Notes: a model not told the origin generated them from the letters alone. A stretch of DNA of 64,000 nucleotides from Euleptes europaea (GCF_029931775.1 NC_079321.1:14838501-14902500); one strand, 5' to 3'. Counted from the stretch's first letter, positions 22,508-47,013 are shown. Translations and numbers: made by a program.

Positions 22508-22830
22508 ATTAAGAACATAAGAAAGGCCCTGCTGGATCAGACCAAAGTCCATCAGGTCCAGCAGTCTGTTCACACAGTGGCCAACCAGGTGCCTCTAGGA
22601 AGCCCACAAACAAGACTTTGACTGCAGCAGCATTGTCCTGCCTGGGTTCCACAGCACCTAATATAACAGGCACGCTCCTCTGATCCTGGAGAGAATATGT
22701 ATGCATCATGACTAGTATCCATTTTGACTAGCAGCCATGGATAGCCCTCTCCTCCATGAACATGTCCACATCCCCTCTTAAAGCCTTCCCTGCTTGATGG
22801 TCTTACCCCCACAACTTCGATCTTCCCAAG
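22508..22830 (-). repeat. Dispersed repeat ending ...GATCCAGCAGGGCC
   Basis: AAGAACATAAGAAAGGCCCTGC...GTTCACACAGTGGCCAACCAGG...CTCCTCTGATCCTGGAG is a repeat I recognise as widespread in squamates. It is probably a LINE or SINE segment, but I cannot name its family. Confidence 0.5.
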
Positions 22831-23344
22831 GTGCACCTCACTTCAAAAGAATCCAAAATGGTGGAGAAACACCTAGAATTATCACTCCTGCAAAGAGAGG
22901 TGGTTGGGGGTAGTGGTGGATTTCTTGCCACATTTGGTCCTGTCAACTTTGCAATGAATGCCTGCAGGTATTTGGGCAATGCCAGAGGTCAAAGAGGGGA
23001 GAAAAGAGGAGGCGCTGCTGGCCAAGTCAGGCCTATAGAATGATGATGGGGGGGGGGGCTGCATTTTCGTTTTATGTACTGGCTGAGAAAAATCTTCTGA
23101 ATCTATTGCCTGTTGGTCCACCAAGCCCAGCATCGGCAGCAGCCGGTCCCTCAGATCCATAGCCCTGGGGATACCGAGGACCGCACCTGGGATCCAATAC
23201 AGGTATGACCCTTCCTACAACACCTTGAGTTCCACAGAAAAAAGGCAGGCTTATATCTATAATATGTCCTCCTGAGACAAGCCCCTTCCTCCCTAAGCTA
23301 GATTCAACAGTGCATATGCAAAGTTATCCTTTTAGTGTTCAGTT

Positions 23345-23470
23345 TCAAAGGGTAGCCATGTTGGTCGGCAGTAGAAGAGCTAGATTTTAGTCTAGCAGCA
23401 CCTTACAGTCTAGCAGCACCTTTTCGGGGTACAAGCTTTCGAGAATCAAAACTCCCTTCGCCAGATACAA
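23345..23470 (+). mobile_element. SINE-like repeat (GTAGCCATGTTGGTC head)
   Basis: Contains GGGTAGCCATGTTGGTC, CAGCACCTTACAG, CAAGCTTTCGAGAATC and CTTCGCCAGATACAAG. Related copies are at 24.15 and about 47.8 kb. Confidence 0.6.
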
Positions 23471-23854
23471 GCGTTCACAGGTAGCTGCTTATCTTCTCTG
23501 TCAAACCTTTGTCGAAGTGTCCGCCATCTGTTATAAACTAGGAATTTCTTCACAAACTCCGCATCCCAGTCTGTTCATCATTGGAATAAACGTTCAGTTG
23601 TTAAAACGTGACTGAGATTCCCGTGTTTCAAGGTGGTTTTTCCAATGCCGTTTGCAGTCAGGGAAATGTTAACGTTTTTTAGATTGTTCTACTGCTCCCA
23701 CCCCTTCCTGTCAAGCCAGACGCAAGACAGCCGAAAGTAAATCACACCCAGCAGGCATGACATCACAATAAAAGCAGGCAGAAAAATCCAGGCCAAACTC
23801 ATTCTGTGTCAGCCAAGGCAGTTCATACAAACCAACTGTAAATGCTGCATTCAG

Positions 23855-24000
23855 AAGAATAGTTGGTTTTTATATGCCGATTTTCTCTACCTTTTAAGGA
23901 GAATAAAACCAGCTTGCATTCTCCTTCCCTTCCTTCTCCCCACAACAGACACCTTGTGAGGTAGGTGGACCTGAGAGAGCTGTCAGTGGTCTGTTTTGTG
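23855..24000 (-). mobile_element. tRNA-derived SINE fragment (GTGGTGTAGTGG family), tail part
   Basis: TGGTTTTTATATGCCGATTTTC...CAACAGACACCTTGTGAGG is the tail half. The head half lies at 24300-24415, and foreign sequence separates them. Confidence 0.7.
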
Positions 24001-24152
24001 GTCTGTATTTTTATGCCAGGCTGGGTTTCTAAAGCTGGATTTTAATCAATAAATTTTAACGTTATGTATTATTTTTTTCCAAGGCACCTCAGGTAGGTTC
24101 CTGGAGAGGTGACATATTTTTCCCAAAATAAATGAGTAATAAAGACATAAAT

Positions 24153-24276
24153 CACAGTGGGTAGCCGTGTTAGTCTGTTTGCAATAGTCAAAAAGGGCAA
24201 GAGTCCAGTAGCACCTTAAAGACTTAAAGTCCAGTAGCACCTTTAAGGTGCTACTGGACTCTTGCCCTTTTTGACT
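24153..24276 (+). mobile_element. SINE insertion with snap-back hairpin and TSD
   Basis: Starts with the SINE head GTGGGTAGCCGTGTTAGTC. It then has a perfect 36-bp inverted repeat, 24186-24221 against 24241-24276, with a 19-bp loop. AAAGACATAAAT flanks it at 24141-24152 and 24277-24288. The 12-bp duplication shows one integration event that delivered an already inverted copy. Confidence 0.82.
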
Positions 24277-24299
24277 AAAGACATAAATGTACACAATGC

Positions 24300-24415
24300 T
24301 TTTGTCCACTAGCCCAAGGTCACCCATCAGGCTTCATGTGGAGAAGTGGGGAATCAAACCCGGTTCTCCAGATTAGAGTCTGCCGCTCTTAACCACTACA
24401 CCACGCTGGCTGCAT
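24300..24415 (-). mobile_element. tRNA-derived SINE, head part
   Basis: The complement begins GCCAGCGTGGTGTAGTGG with A-box GTGGTTAAGAG and B-box GGGTTTGATTCCCC. Confidence 0.75.
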
Positions 24416-24744
24416 CAAGAGAAAGCAAACTGGAGTAATGTAGAAAAAGAGAGTGCGACAACTTCAGACCGCCCCTTGAAACAGGTGTGCTGCAGCACAG
24501 ATTAGGAAAAGCTCACCAAGGCCCAAGGACAACTCTCAACAAACGGGCTGTGTCCTGGGATTTGTATCCTTACGATGATAGGGGTGATATGTTTCCTGAC
24601 TAAACAGCTGCCTGAGGAACCTCTTGTTCCTCATAGCACTGCCAGGTCATCCAACGCAAAGCAAGGACTGCAGACCAAAGTAGGAGTGGCAGAAAAATGC
24701 CAGGGAGCAGACATTGTCCCACAGCGCTGCAGAACAGAATGTCG

Positions 24745-24860
24745 CATACTCAGGGTCTGCCTGAGACCCTAGAGAGCCGCTGCTGGTCTGAGTAGACAAT
24801 ACTGACTTTGATGGACCAAGGATCTGATTCAATATAAGGCAGCTTGGTGAGTTCATGTGT
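24745..24860 (+). mobile_element. tRNA-Ala-like SINE tail
   Basis: Tail half (GAGTAGACAATACTGAC...GATGGACCAAGG) without the tRNA head. Confidence 0.7.
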
Positions 24861-24872
24861 TTATTATTTTTC

Positions 24873-25080
24873 TGGAGGGGTTGTGGCTCAGTGATAGAGC
24901 ATCAGCTTGATATGTAGAAGGTCCCAGGTTCAATCCCCGGCATCTCCAGTTAAAGGAACCAGGCAAGTAGGTGATGTGAAAGACCCTCTGCCTGAGAGCC
25001 GCTGCCGGTCTAAGTAGACAATACTGACTTTGATGGACCAAGGTCTGATTCAGTGTAAGGCAGCTTCATGTGTTCATGTG
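24873..25080 (+). mobile_element. tRNA-Ala-like SINE, full length
   Basis: GGAGGGGTTGTGGCTCAG head, A box TGGCTCAGTGATAGAGC, B box GGTTCAATCCC, then tail to TTCATGTGTTCATGTG. Adjacent to another copy's tail. Confidence 0.85.
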
Positions 25081-25748
25081 ACAGAAGCTAGATTCGCCAG
25101 CTCTCTCGAATCGAGGGAGGGCATCCAGCTCGTGGCAAAGGTCCAACCAAAGACTCTGACCTTGTTTTGTAAGAGGGAACCATCATTCTAAGAGGCAAAG
25201 GGTATTGAAGCCTCAGGACTTGGCCAAGAAACCCTGGATTAATAACAAACCAACAACAAAAGGATGGCGGTGAGAGAACAGTGAAACGTTTTTATTACAG
25301 CAAGCTCCACAGCTCTCCCCTCCCCTTTCAACTCCTACTGTATGACAGACCCATAACCATATACAGCTATAAATTTCCTCAAGGCACGTTTATACTGTAT
25401 ATGGGCAACTGCTTTAGAACACGTAATAACCCGTAAAGCAAGCGGGACACCCCAGTACAATCAAAACACTTGTACAAAACAGTACAATCAAAACACTTGT
25501 AAGATGAACCATAAAGATTAGCAAGGGCTTACAAGACATTTTCTCTTCTTTCTTGGCCCCTACTCTCTGTATGTTCCTTGGCATACTGTCACTCTCAGCT
25601 CCATTTTTCTTTCAGTTGCCGCCATGGCTTTTTGCACACAATTCTACACTAGAGTTACCACAGGTCTCTTCCTTGTGAAACCCAATCCCCTCTGTAGTTT
25701 AAAAATCCCTCCTCAAGGAACTGACACTTCCTGCACCCTACCAGCTGG
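25081..25748. other. Unassigned sequence with minus-strand polyadenylation-like site
   Basis: On the minus strand AATAAA lies at 25291-25296, followed by a GT-rich TTTTGTTGTTGGTTTGTT stretch near 25245-25263, as expected for a cleavage site. A 21-bp segment around ACAATCAAAACACTTG is duplicated at about 25453-25501. It could be a distal end of COPS8 or unrelated; I cannot decide. Confidence 0.35.
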
Positions 25749-25749
25749 T

Positions 25750-25884
25750 GACAGAAAGTGATGGCAAACGACAGCCAATTGATGGCAACCCCATAGGTTT
25801 TCAAGGTAAGAGGCATTCAGGTGTGGTTTGCCATTTCCTGCCTCCACGTAGCAACCCTGGACTTCCTTAATGGTCTCCCATCAG
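25750..25884 (-). mobile_element. 5S-derived SINE, truncated by a SINE insertion
   Basis: CAACCCCATAGGTTTTCAAGG...CTTAATGGTCTCCCATC. The 5S-like end continues only at 26655-26710. Confidence 0.7.
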
Positions 25885-26175
25885 CATGGTGTAATAATTA
25901 AGAGAGAAGGACTCTGATCTGGAGAACCGGGTTTGATTCCCCACTCCTCCACATGAGCGGCGGACTCTAATCTGGTGAACCAGGTTGATTTCCCCGCTCC
26001 TACACATGAAGCCTGATGGGTGACCTCGGGACAGTCAGTTCTCTCAGGACTCACACAGCCCCACCTACCTCACAAGGCGCCTGTTGTGAGGGGGGAAGGG
26101 AAGGTGATTGTAAGCCGCTTTGAGACTCAAGGTAGAGAAAATCAGGGTATAAAAACCAAATCTTCTTCTTCTACT
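25884..26175 (+). mobile_element. tRNA-derived SINE (GTGGTGTAGTGG family)
   Basis: CAGCATGGTGTAATAATTAAG head, GGGTTTGATTCCCC B box, a duplicated GGTGAACCAGG segment, CTACCTCACAAGGCGCC, ending in a CTTCTTCTTCT tail. Confidence 0.8.
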
Positions 26176-26404
26176 AGGTTACAGTAGGAACGGCTAAGTT
26201 TTGTGCAGCGGCCTGTAGAATCCGCCAGACGCTGCTGAGAACACCGGTGTGTCAGTAATTTTAATGGGTAGTTTATACAGTTTGCAAAGAGTCCAAACAA
26301 CTTTTTTTACTATTTGTATTAACCTGTGGGTAGAGCATAACACTAAGGGTTTTAATGGTAAATTGTGAAGAGCTGAGCTGGTCTATGACTGTTTTTAATA
26401 AAGA

Positions 26405-26636
26405 TATTAATAAAGACTGTTTTTAATAGATATTAATAAAGACCTCTTTGGAGGTCTTTAAGCAGAGGCTAGATGGCCATCTGTCGGGAGTGCTTTGATT
26501 GTGGGATTCTGCATGGCGGGGGGAGGGTTGGGGTCACTGGGGATGTGAGGGGAGGTAGTTGTTAATTTCCTGCATTGTGCAGGGGGTTGGACTAGATGAC
26601 CCTGGTGGTCACTTCCAACTTTATGATTCTATGATA
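26405..26636 (+). mobile_element. CR1 LINE 3' end
   Basis: CTAGATGGCCATCTGTCGGG...GGTTGGACTAGATGACC...ATGATTCTATGAT, the typical CR1 terminus with its short direct repeats. Confidence 0.88.
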
Positions 26637-26654
26637 TTTAAATCTTCTTCTGCT

Positions 26655-26710
26655 AACCAAAGCTGACCCTGCTTAGCTTCAGATCGGGCTATCCTAGGCC
26701 ATCCAGATCA
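26655..26710 (-). mobile_element. 5S-derived SINE remnant
   Basis: CTGACCCTGCTTAGCTTC...GGCCATCCAGATCAGGG, the 5S-like end that fits the SINE piece at 25750-25884. Confidence 0.65.
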
Positions 26711-26827
26711 GGGACTCTACCAGCTGCCCTCCTCCTAAATTTTTCCTGCTGCCCATTAAACTGCAATACTAGTGAAGCTTCCTTGGCAATACCCTCTCAA
26801 TGAAGCAATGTGATTGATGTCCTAGTA

Positions 26828-27367
26828 CAGTGGTCTGCAAAGCGCGGCTCCCGAGCCGCGTGCGGCTCTTTGGCCCCTTGAGTGGGGCTCTGCCACAAAT
26901 GACCAAGATGCCTGTCGCGCTCATTGTTTTCGAAGCATCCATCGGACGATCCTGGCGAGGAGGAATATCCGCCCGAAGCCTGCGGCAAAAGAGCCTTTCT
27001 GGCGAGCGGGGCTGGAGCAGCAACAGATAGTTGCTGGGCGGGGAGGGGCACGGAAATCCCCCAGGATCCCCAGGAGGAATATCCGCCCGAAGCCTGCCTG
27101 GGCGGAAGAGCCTTTCTGGCGAGTGGGGCCGGAGCAGCAACAGATAGTTGCTGGGCGGGGAGGGGCATGGAAATCCCCCCAGGATCCCCTTAGCCGAGGC
27201 TGCTACAGAAGGCTGAGGGAGCCTCCGTCGCCTGGACTGGGGCGCTCAGGAACGCGGACAGAGGGAAGCGGTGTTGTGAGGGGGCAGGTACCTGGCTCTC
27301 AAAAGAAATCTCAATCATTGTACTGTTGATATTTGGCTCTTTTGACTAATGAGTTTGCCGACCACTG
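26828..27367. mobile_element. Non-autonomous hAT with internal tandem duplication
   Basis: Tips CAGTGGTCTGCAAA and TTTGCCGACCACTG. Perfect 8-bp duplication TCCTAGTA (26820-26827 and 27368-27375). Inside, about 112 bp (from AGGAATATCCGCCCGAAGCC) is repeated twice in tandem at about 26960-27188. GC-rich interior, no transposase. It lies roughly 200 bp beyond the COPS8 poly(A) signal. Confidence 0.9.
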
Positions 27368-27573
27368 TCCTAGTAAACGCAGTCATTCTCGGTTGCCCCA
27401 AACAGGAGCCATTTGGCAGTGAGCGCCACGCACAACGCACCGCTGTTGCTACAGTACACAAACGTCTGGTTTGGCACATCAATTAACAAACACAAGATCT
27501 CCTAAAAACCAACAAGCTTTGACCACTGTACTTTTTGAAGAAAAGAAGACACCTAAGACAGCGTAAACGAAAC

Positions 27574-27579
27574 TTTAAT
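27574..27579 (-). terminator. COPS8: COPS8 proximal poly(A) signal, ATTAAA
   Basis: ATTAAA on the minus strand, 25 nt after the stop codon, followed by T-rich GTGTCTTCTTTTCTTC. This would give a very short 3' UTR, so a more distal site may also be used. Confidence 0.5.
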
Positions 27580-27603
27580 GCATGGCGGGACGACTGGAAA
27601 TTA

Positions 27604-41470
<13,867 letters not shown>

Positions 41471-41552
41471 CTTCGCCCCGCTCTCGCCTCCCCGGACCGG
41501 GCGGAGGGCTCCGGCGCAGGCTGCGGCGCGCGCGGTGACGCGCTTCCGGCGC

Positions 41553-41750
41553 CCGGCCGGGCCATAGAGAGGGACGCTCCCAGAGGGGTGCTTACGGACT
41601 GCGTTGGAGGCAGCGTCGCCCCGGCCGGGCCATAGAGAGGGACGCTCCCAGAGGGGTGCTGGCGGACTGCGTTGGAGGCAGCGTCGCCCCGGCCGGGCCA
41701 TAGAGAGGGACGCTCCCAGAGGGGTGCTGGCGGACTGCGTTGGAGGCAGC
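41553..41750. repeat. 68-bp tandem repeat, 2.9 copies, in COPS8 promoter
   Basis: Units start at 41553, 41621 and 41689 with CCGGCCGGGCCATAGAGAG; the third lacks the last few bases. I see only a 2-base difference (CTTACGG versus CTGGCGG) between unit 1 and the others. CpG-rich, each unit carries GACGCTCCCAGAGGGG. Confidence 0.93.
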
Positions 41751-42073
41751 AGGTTCCCTTTGCTGCCCCCAGCCCTGCAGTGTGGTCCAGGACAGTATCC
41801 TGAACCTCTGAGAAGTTCAGCCCCGATGCCTCCTCCCCTGGCTCGTCCTCTCTCCCTCCCTTCATGTATAAAATGCAAAACAACACCAGACTATTGCTGG
41901 TTACGTCCATACTGCACAATTTTAGGATGCATTCCTGGAGGTGGGATGCGATCAGGGCTTTGGGGGAAAGTAAAAGCACCGTCTTGACGGATCCTCTACC
42001 CCCCCACCCCCATTCATCATCAAATCACCAATCAATTCGTCCTGAAAATCAAGGATCCAATTCTGAGGGTTGC

Positions 42074-42697
42074 ACTAAGAAATTTTGGGAGATGATATAT
42101 AACGAAATAAGGTTGATTTTACAACAAAATAACCCTAAAACACCTGAAATGATGCAATTAAGTATGATGCCGGATACCATTTTTACTCACAGAACTTTTC
42201 TGATTTATGCCACCACGGCTGCACGATTGATATATGCAGCTAAATGGAAGACAGTCAAGGTGCCAGACAAAAAAAGACTGGATAAAAAAGATGCTGGAAC
42301 TGACCGAGATGGCGAAGCTTACAGCTTTGATAAACCGGAATAATAATGTACAATTTTGGGGGGAATGGGAGGTGTGGAGAATCTACTGTGAAAATCAATT
42401 TTTAATGGGACCATTTAAAGGATACTCTTTGATCTAATCCTTTATTTATACTTTGTATTAATTTTATATTAGATTTTGATTTAACAATGTTGGATAAGAT
42501 AAGAACAGGTTAATTAAAATAATATTGGGATTAGTTCTGTTAGCAAAGGTTTATACAATTTATTTTTAGATGGAAGAGGGAGAGGGGGAAGTCATTTTAT
42601 TGTTAAATTAGTGATACTACTTGTTTTTTCTTTTTATTATTACTGGATATTGTTAATAATGTTAAATGAAGAAAATAAAAAAAATATTATAAAAAAA
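42074..42697 (+). mobile_element. 5'-truncated L1 with 16-bp TSD
   Basis: Encodes the ORF2 C-terminus: FWEMIYNEIRLILQQN, MMPDTIFTHRTFLIYAT, AKWKTVKVPDKK, then in another frame KMLELTEMAKLTALI to a stop at about 42435-42437. One frameshift near 42270-42280. A 3' UTR and A-rich tail follow. CAATTCTGAGGGTTGC lies at 42058-42073 and 42698-42713. The target is the left edge of a hAT-like MITE. Confidence 0.92.
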
Positions 42698-42704
42698 CAA
42701 TTCT

Positions 42705-42923
42705 GAGGGTTGCCAACCTCCAGGCATTAGCAGGAGATCTCCTACTATTACGACTGATCTCCAACCAATAGAGATCCGTTCACCTGGAGAAAATGGCCGC
42801 TTTGGCCATTGGACCCTATGGCATTGAAGTCCCTCCCCTCCCTAAATCCTGCCCTCCTCAGGCTCCGCCCCAAAAATCTCCTCCTCCCCTCCTCCGGTGG
42901 CGAAGAGGGTCCTGGCGACCCTT
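42705..42923 (+). mobile_element. hAT-like MITE, variant A, entered by an L1 at its edge
   Basis: From GAGGGTTGCCAACC to CCTGGCGACCCTT. Its own 8-bp duplication CCAATTCT is seen on the right (42924-42931) and, because the L1 split it, perfectly at 42057-42064 on the far left. Confidence 0.85.
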
Positions 42924-42978
42924 CCAATTCTCCATATTGTTGTTGTGTACTGCACCTATAAAAACAGGGATCCAGTGA

Positions 42979-43143
42979 TAGGGTTGCGAACTCTGAGTTG
43001 GGAAATTCCTGGGGATTTGGGGGCGGAGCCTGGGGGATTTGGGGAGGGAACTCAGCAGGGATGTGATGCCATAGAATCCACCCTCTGAAGCTGCTGTTTT
43101 TTCCAGGGAAACTGATCTCTGTGGTTTGGAGATCAGTTGTAAG
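42979..43143 (-). mobile_element. hAT-like MITE, variant B, cut by a CR1
   Basis: From TAGGGTTGCGAAC to GGAGATCAGTTGTAA, then CR1 sequence starts. Confidence 0.75.
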
Positions 43144-43144
43144 T

Positions 43145-43620
43145 TGGGGAAACAAAACTGAGAAGCACTCATACTGGATGGGGGATACATTTCTGGGTAG
43201 CAATGTGTGTGAACAAGATCTTCAGGTACAGGTGGACTGTAAGCTAAATATGAGCAGCCAGTGTGATGCAAGGTGTATCAACAAAGGTACAACATCCAGA
43301 TTGCAAGATGTCATACACCTGCTGTCCACTTCCTTGGTCAGGCCAGCTGCACCTGCAATACCGTGTTCAGTTCTGGAGGCCTCACTTCAAAAAGGATGTG
43401 GACAGAATCGAGCGGGTGCAGAGGAGAGCGACGAGGATGATCAGGGGCCTGGAGACCAAGCCCTACGAGGAGAGGCTGAGAGAGCTGGGAATGTTTCGTC
43501 TGGAGAAGAGGAGGCTTAGGGGGGACATGATTGCTCTCTTTAAGTATTTGCAGGGCTGTCACTTAGAGGAGGGCAGGGAGATGTTCCTGTTGACAGCAGA
43601 TAGGACTTGCGATAATGAGT
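43145..43620 (+). mobile_element. CR1 LINE fragment
   Basis: Encodes [18 protein letters not shown] and LRELGMFRLEKRRLRGD in one frame (open about 43263-43694), and earlier LNMSSQCDARCINKGTTS-like sequence in another. Truncated at both ends; a TCT-rich stretch follows. Confidence 0.85.
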
Positions 43621-43639
43621 TTAATGAGTCTTCTTCTTC

Positions 43640-45370
43640 TTCTATTAATACCTTTTTGCACTGCTGGAGCAATGCTTTTTCACACTCCGCTTAAAGCAGA
43701 ATTAAATGGTGGTTGCACCTGATTTCAGTGCTATGTTCCACTGAAACGTTTCACACTGTCTATTCCCACAGGCAAGAGCTCACAACATATTTACTCAGAA
43801 GTAAGTCCCATTCAGCAAAAGTCCTCTTTGTATCTGCCATTGTCCCTTTCATTTCCTCTTTGCTCATTAAGAGGCTTCTGATTTCTGCCTTTAATTCCTG
43901 TTAACTGAATTGGCCAGTACATTCCTGAATTTATCCTCAATACCTGTTTCCTGTACAAGGGTGGGAATAGGTAGTTTTCATTCCATCATCTATTGTCTAT
44001 ATTATATTGTCTTATGGTGTTCTCCGCTTTTGTAATCCCATCACAGCCCATCACTGCATGTGACTTTATATTGCCGGGGGGAACCACTCTTCAATTCTGG
44101 CTGCCATGAGTTGCTGAGTATCTTCTCTTCCAAGACACCAATTTCCAACTTCATTGAAAGTCTGAAGTGAAACAAACAAACACCCCCCTGAGATAATAGC
44201 TGGTGTGTGGTCAGTGTAAAACATCAGTTTTATGGTTATGAACAGTAGTTTGGATATAAATGGTGGTGATACACAAAAAAACAGTATTTGAATAAAATTT
44301 GTGTGGTGAGGAATAAAAGGCAAGGTCCTTAATATATAGATTCAACATTATCCAAACTTCTAAAAATTGAGATAACAGCTTTTGCACTGAGATCTCAAAT
44401 CTAGGACTCATGACCCCATTAAAACCTGTGCCTAATATCACATGTTACTCTGCATAACTATCAATGCTATCAAAGAAATCCCTATACAATAGTGCCTGTA
44501 ACTTATGTGGCCCATATAAATAAATACCTGTATAGACTTCCTTTGTAATTAAACGCTTCAAAATAATCTCCCTTCCCTACTTTGTTCTGCTCCAGTGACA
44601 ACTTCTTGTGCGGTCTGCAAATTATAATAGGGACATCTTGCTTTTTCATTAAACTAGATGCTGTAAAAACCCTTCCTAATCTCATATTTTCCTGAAATAC
44701 TTTATCATGTCATTTGATAAGAGTTTGTTTATTTTACAAAAAATAACATCAACCAATCCTTGTTTAAGAAGTCTAGAAAACATTTTCTTTTATTAAGAGA
44801 GTTCAAACCCTTTACCTTCAATGTTACACCCTTGAAAAAGACACACCATCCCCACAAGGAAAGCCTGGAGAGTTTGGTTCTGTTTTAGTTTAGATTTTAA
44901 ACAAATGGCTGGAGAAAGGACATGATACAGGCTTATAAAATTATGCATTGCATTTTGTAAAATAAATCTCCTTCATTAAAAAATGTACTTGTTGTACAGT
45001 ATTTGAGCTTGTGTAAAAACAATTCATTTGTTGAAAAGAAAAATTAAGACTTTTAAAAAGCAAGCTATTCAAAGTTACAAAATTAATCACAGTTGTATAA
45101 GTAAAATTCATGTGTTCCTTACTTTAGAAGAGACTGTAGATTGCAAGCATAAAAGATAGTGGGTTCAATTCTTTTAAGATTAAAACTTCCTTTTATTAAT
45201 AAAGTTAGCATAACATCTGATTATTGTTACAAGTAATGATGTGGTGGGATTGGTCTTGGCAGCTGGCTAGTAGAAAAGAAAAAGTGACTACCGAATCCAA
45301 CAACAATTTGTGGATGCATGGGAATAACAAATATGGCACCATGCCACAATGTATACTTAACAGACTATAA
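43640..45370. other. Unassigned AT-rich sequence
   Basis: No exon, RNA or repeat recognised over about 1.7 kb. Confidence 0.4.
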
Positions 45371-45375
45371 AACGT

Positions 45376-45560
45376 AATGGCCATTTATGCAGGGGTATTT
45401 ACTTCGCAGTCCCTGCTGGACTGCTTCGAGGCTTCTTTTGCATTATTCATGATTTTATCGAACTTCAGACGTGACTTCACTCTGGCCTCATTGTTCCCCC
45501 AAAGTTCTAGGATCCTGCGTTAGGACAAATTTAAATACTGCTTCGAGGCAAGAGCAATGC
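45376..45560. repeat. Second copy of the ATTTATGCAGGG repeat
   Basis: CCATTTATGCAGGGGTATTT...GGACTGCTTCGAGGCTTC parallels 5381-5440 (TTTATGCAGGG...CTGACTGCTTCAGGGCTTC). Similarity fades after about 90 bp. Confidence 0.5.
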
Positions 45561-45569
45561 AAATTCCCC

Positions 45570-46460
45570 CTATTTCCATGCATACCTCGTAACTTCGGGT
45601 TTCTCTCCCCACACCCATTTTGGCTTCTCCCTCCCCCGTGTCTCTCCCTCCCATCCAACCCCTTCCCTCAAAGCAAAGCACAAAAGAGGGAGTTAAACCT
45701 TCATGAAATGTGCAGGAAGACATTGAAGAAGGCTGCAAAGGTTGGAAGGCAGCTCCCGGCAAAAAGAAAGTTGGGGAGGAATACCCAGCAAAAGCACACA
45801 CATTCCCTTTAAAAGCTGACCTGCCCCTCCAAGTTAAGTGCAACAAGGCTGCGTTTTCAGGGGGAGGGACTCAAAAGCTCCGTGATTCACTGAGGATGCC
45901 TAATTAAACACAAGGTACTCCTAAAATTGGGCGGGGGGAATCCCTCATGCATATGATGTTTGAGAATTTGGAGCAGAAAACTGTACAGCAAACCAAATGC
46001 AAATTTCCCCTGTATAAATTACCAATGTGTAGATACGATTATAGTATGTTATTATTAGAGCAGGACTCTGGAGAAGTGGCATGTTAATCCCCTAAATAAA
46101 CAAAATAAATAAGTAGTGGATTGTGAACTATTAATAAACATTAAGCCCCTCCCTAGAGGGTGAGCCCCCCCGCTCCAAGTTGCCAGCCTCATGCTGGCAA
46201 AGCTAAAGACCACCCTTCCTAAATATACATAGACCTTCAGCTGAAAGAAAATCTGAATTCCTGACAAATTTCTTGTCGTTTCCTACAAGAGAATCTGGGA
46301 ACTTTTCTCACTCCTGCTTTTCCCCTTCCCTCCAGGCGATGGGGCTATTGCATTGCCAACGGTGGCCAACCGACTTCAGGAACTCTGGAAGCTTCTCTGT
46401 GTTCAAGGTGTCTTCCAGTGTTCTAAGAATATAAATCCAGAAAATTCTGTTTCTCACGAA
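45570..46460. other. Unassigned sequence
   Basis: No gene recognised; contains GCCAGCCTCATGCTGGC near 46183-46199, a short inverted repeat. Confidence 0.4.
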
Positions 46461-46466
46461 ACCGAA

Positions 46467-47013
46467 ACAGTGGCTGTTACCGCACTAGGTATTCCCAGCG
46501 ATGTATCAAGAGTTTGGAAATGTTATAAAAAACATCGCTTTAAAAGGGTTTTTGGATACTACGGCTAAAAAATGGTTGGAAGGGGCCAAACAAAGTGCGA
46601 ACAGTATTTTTTATAACAGTTTCAAACTCTTAATACATCGGTGGTAATACATAGAAAGTGCGAACAGTGGGGGTTACCGCACTTTGTATTCCCAGCGATG
46701 TATTAAGAGTTTGAAAATGTTGTAAAAAACATCGCTTTAACAGGGTTTTTGGAAACCACGGCTTATAAATGGTTGGAAGACATCTTCACAACTAAAGGGG
46801 CCAAACAAAGTGCGAACAGTATTTTTTATAACAGTTTCAAACTCTTAATACATTGGTGGGAATACATAGAAAGTGCGAACAGTATTTTTTAAAACATTTT
46901 TAAACACTTAATACATTGCTGGGAATAGCTAGTGCGGTAACAGCCAGTATTTTTTATAACGTTTTCAAACTCTTATTACATTGCTGGGAATACCTAGTGC
47001 GGTAACAGCCACT
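46467..47013. repeat. Compound palindromic and tandem array
   Basis: Outer 40-bp inverted ends (GTGGCTGTTACCGCACTAGG at left, CCTAGTGCGGTAACAGCCAC at right). Inside, a roughly 210-bp block is present twice (from 46490 and from 46690). A roughly 65-bp unit (AAAGTGCGAACAGTATTTTT...AATACAT) recurs in tandem at about 46590, 46810, 46875 and 46940. Probably a DNA transposon family with expanded subterminal repeats; superfamily unknown. Confidence 0.65.

Noticed and set aside
24873-24960. tRNA-Ala gene
   Set aside because: A and B boxes are present, but the cloverleaf is altered and the sequence continues into a repeated SINE body found many times here.
42979-43143. Mariner-type TA target duplication for the TAGGGTTGCCA MITE
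   Set aside because: The outer TA pairs first suggested a TA duplication, but several copies show 8-bp duplications outside the TA, so the TA is part of the element and the type is hAT.
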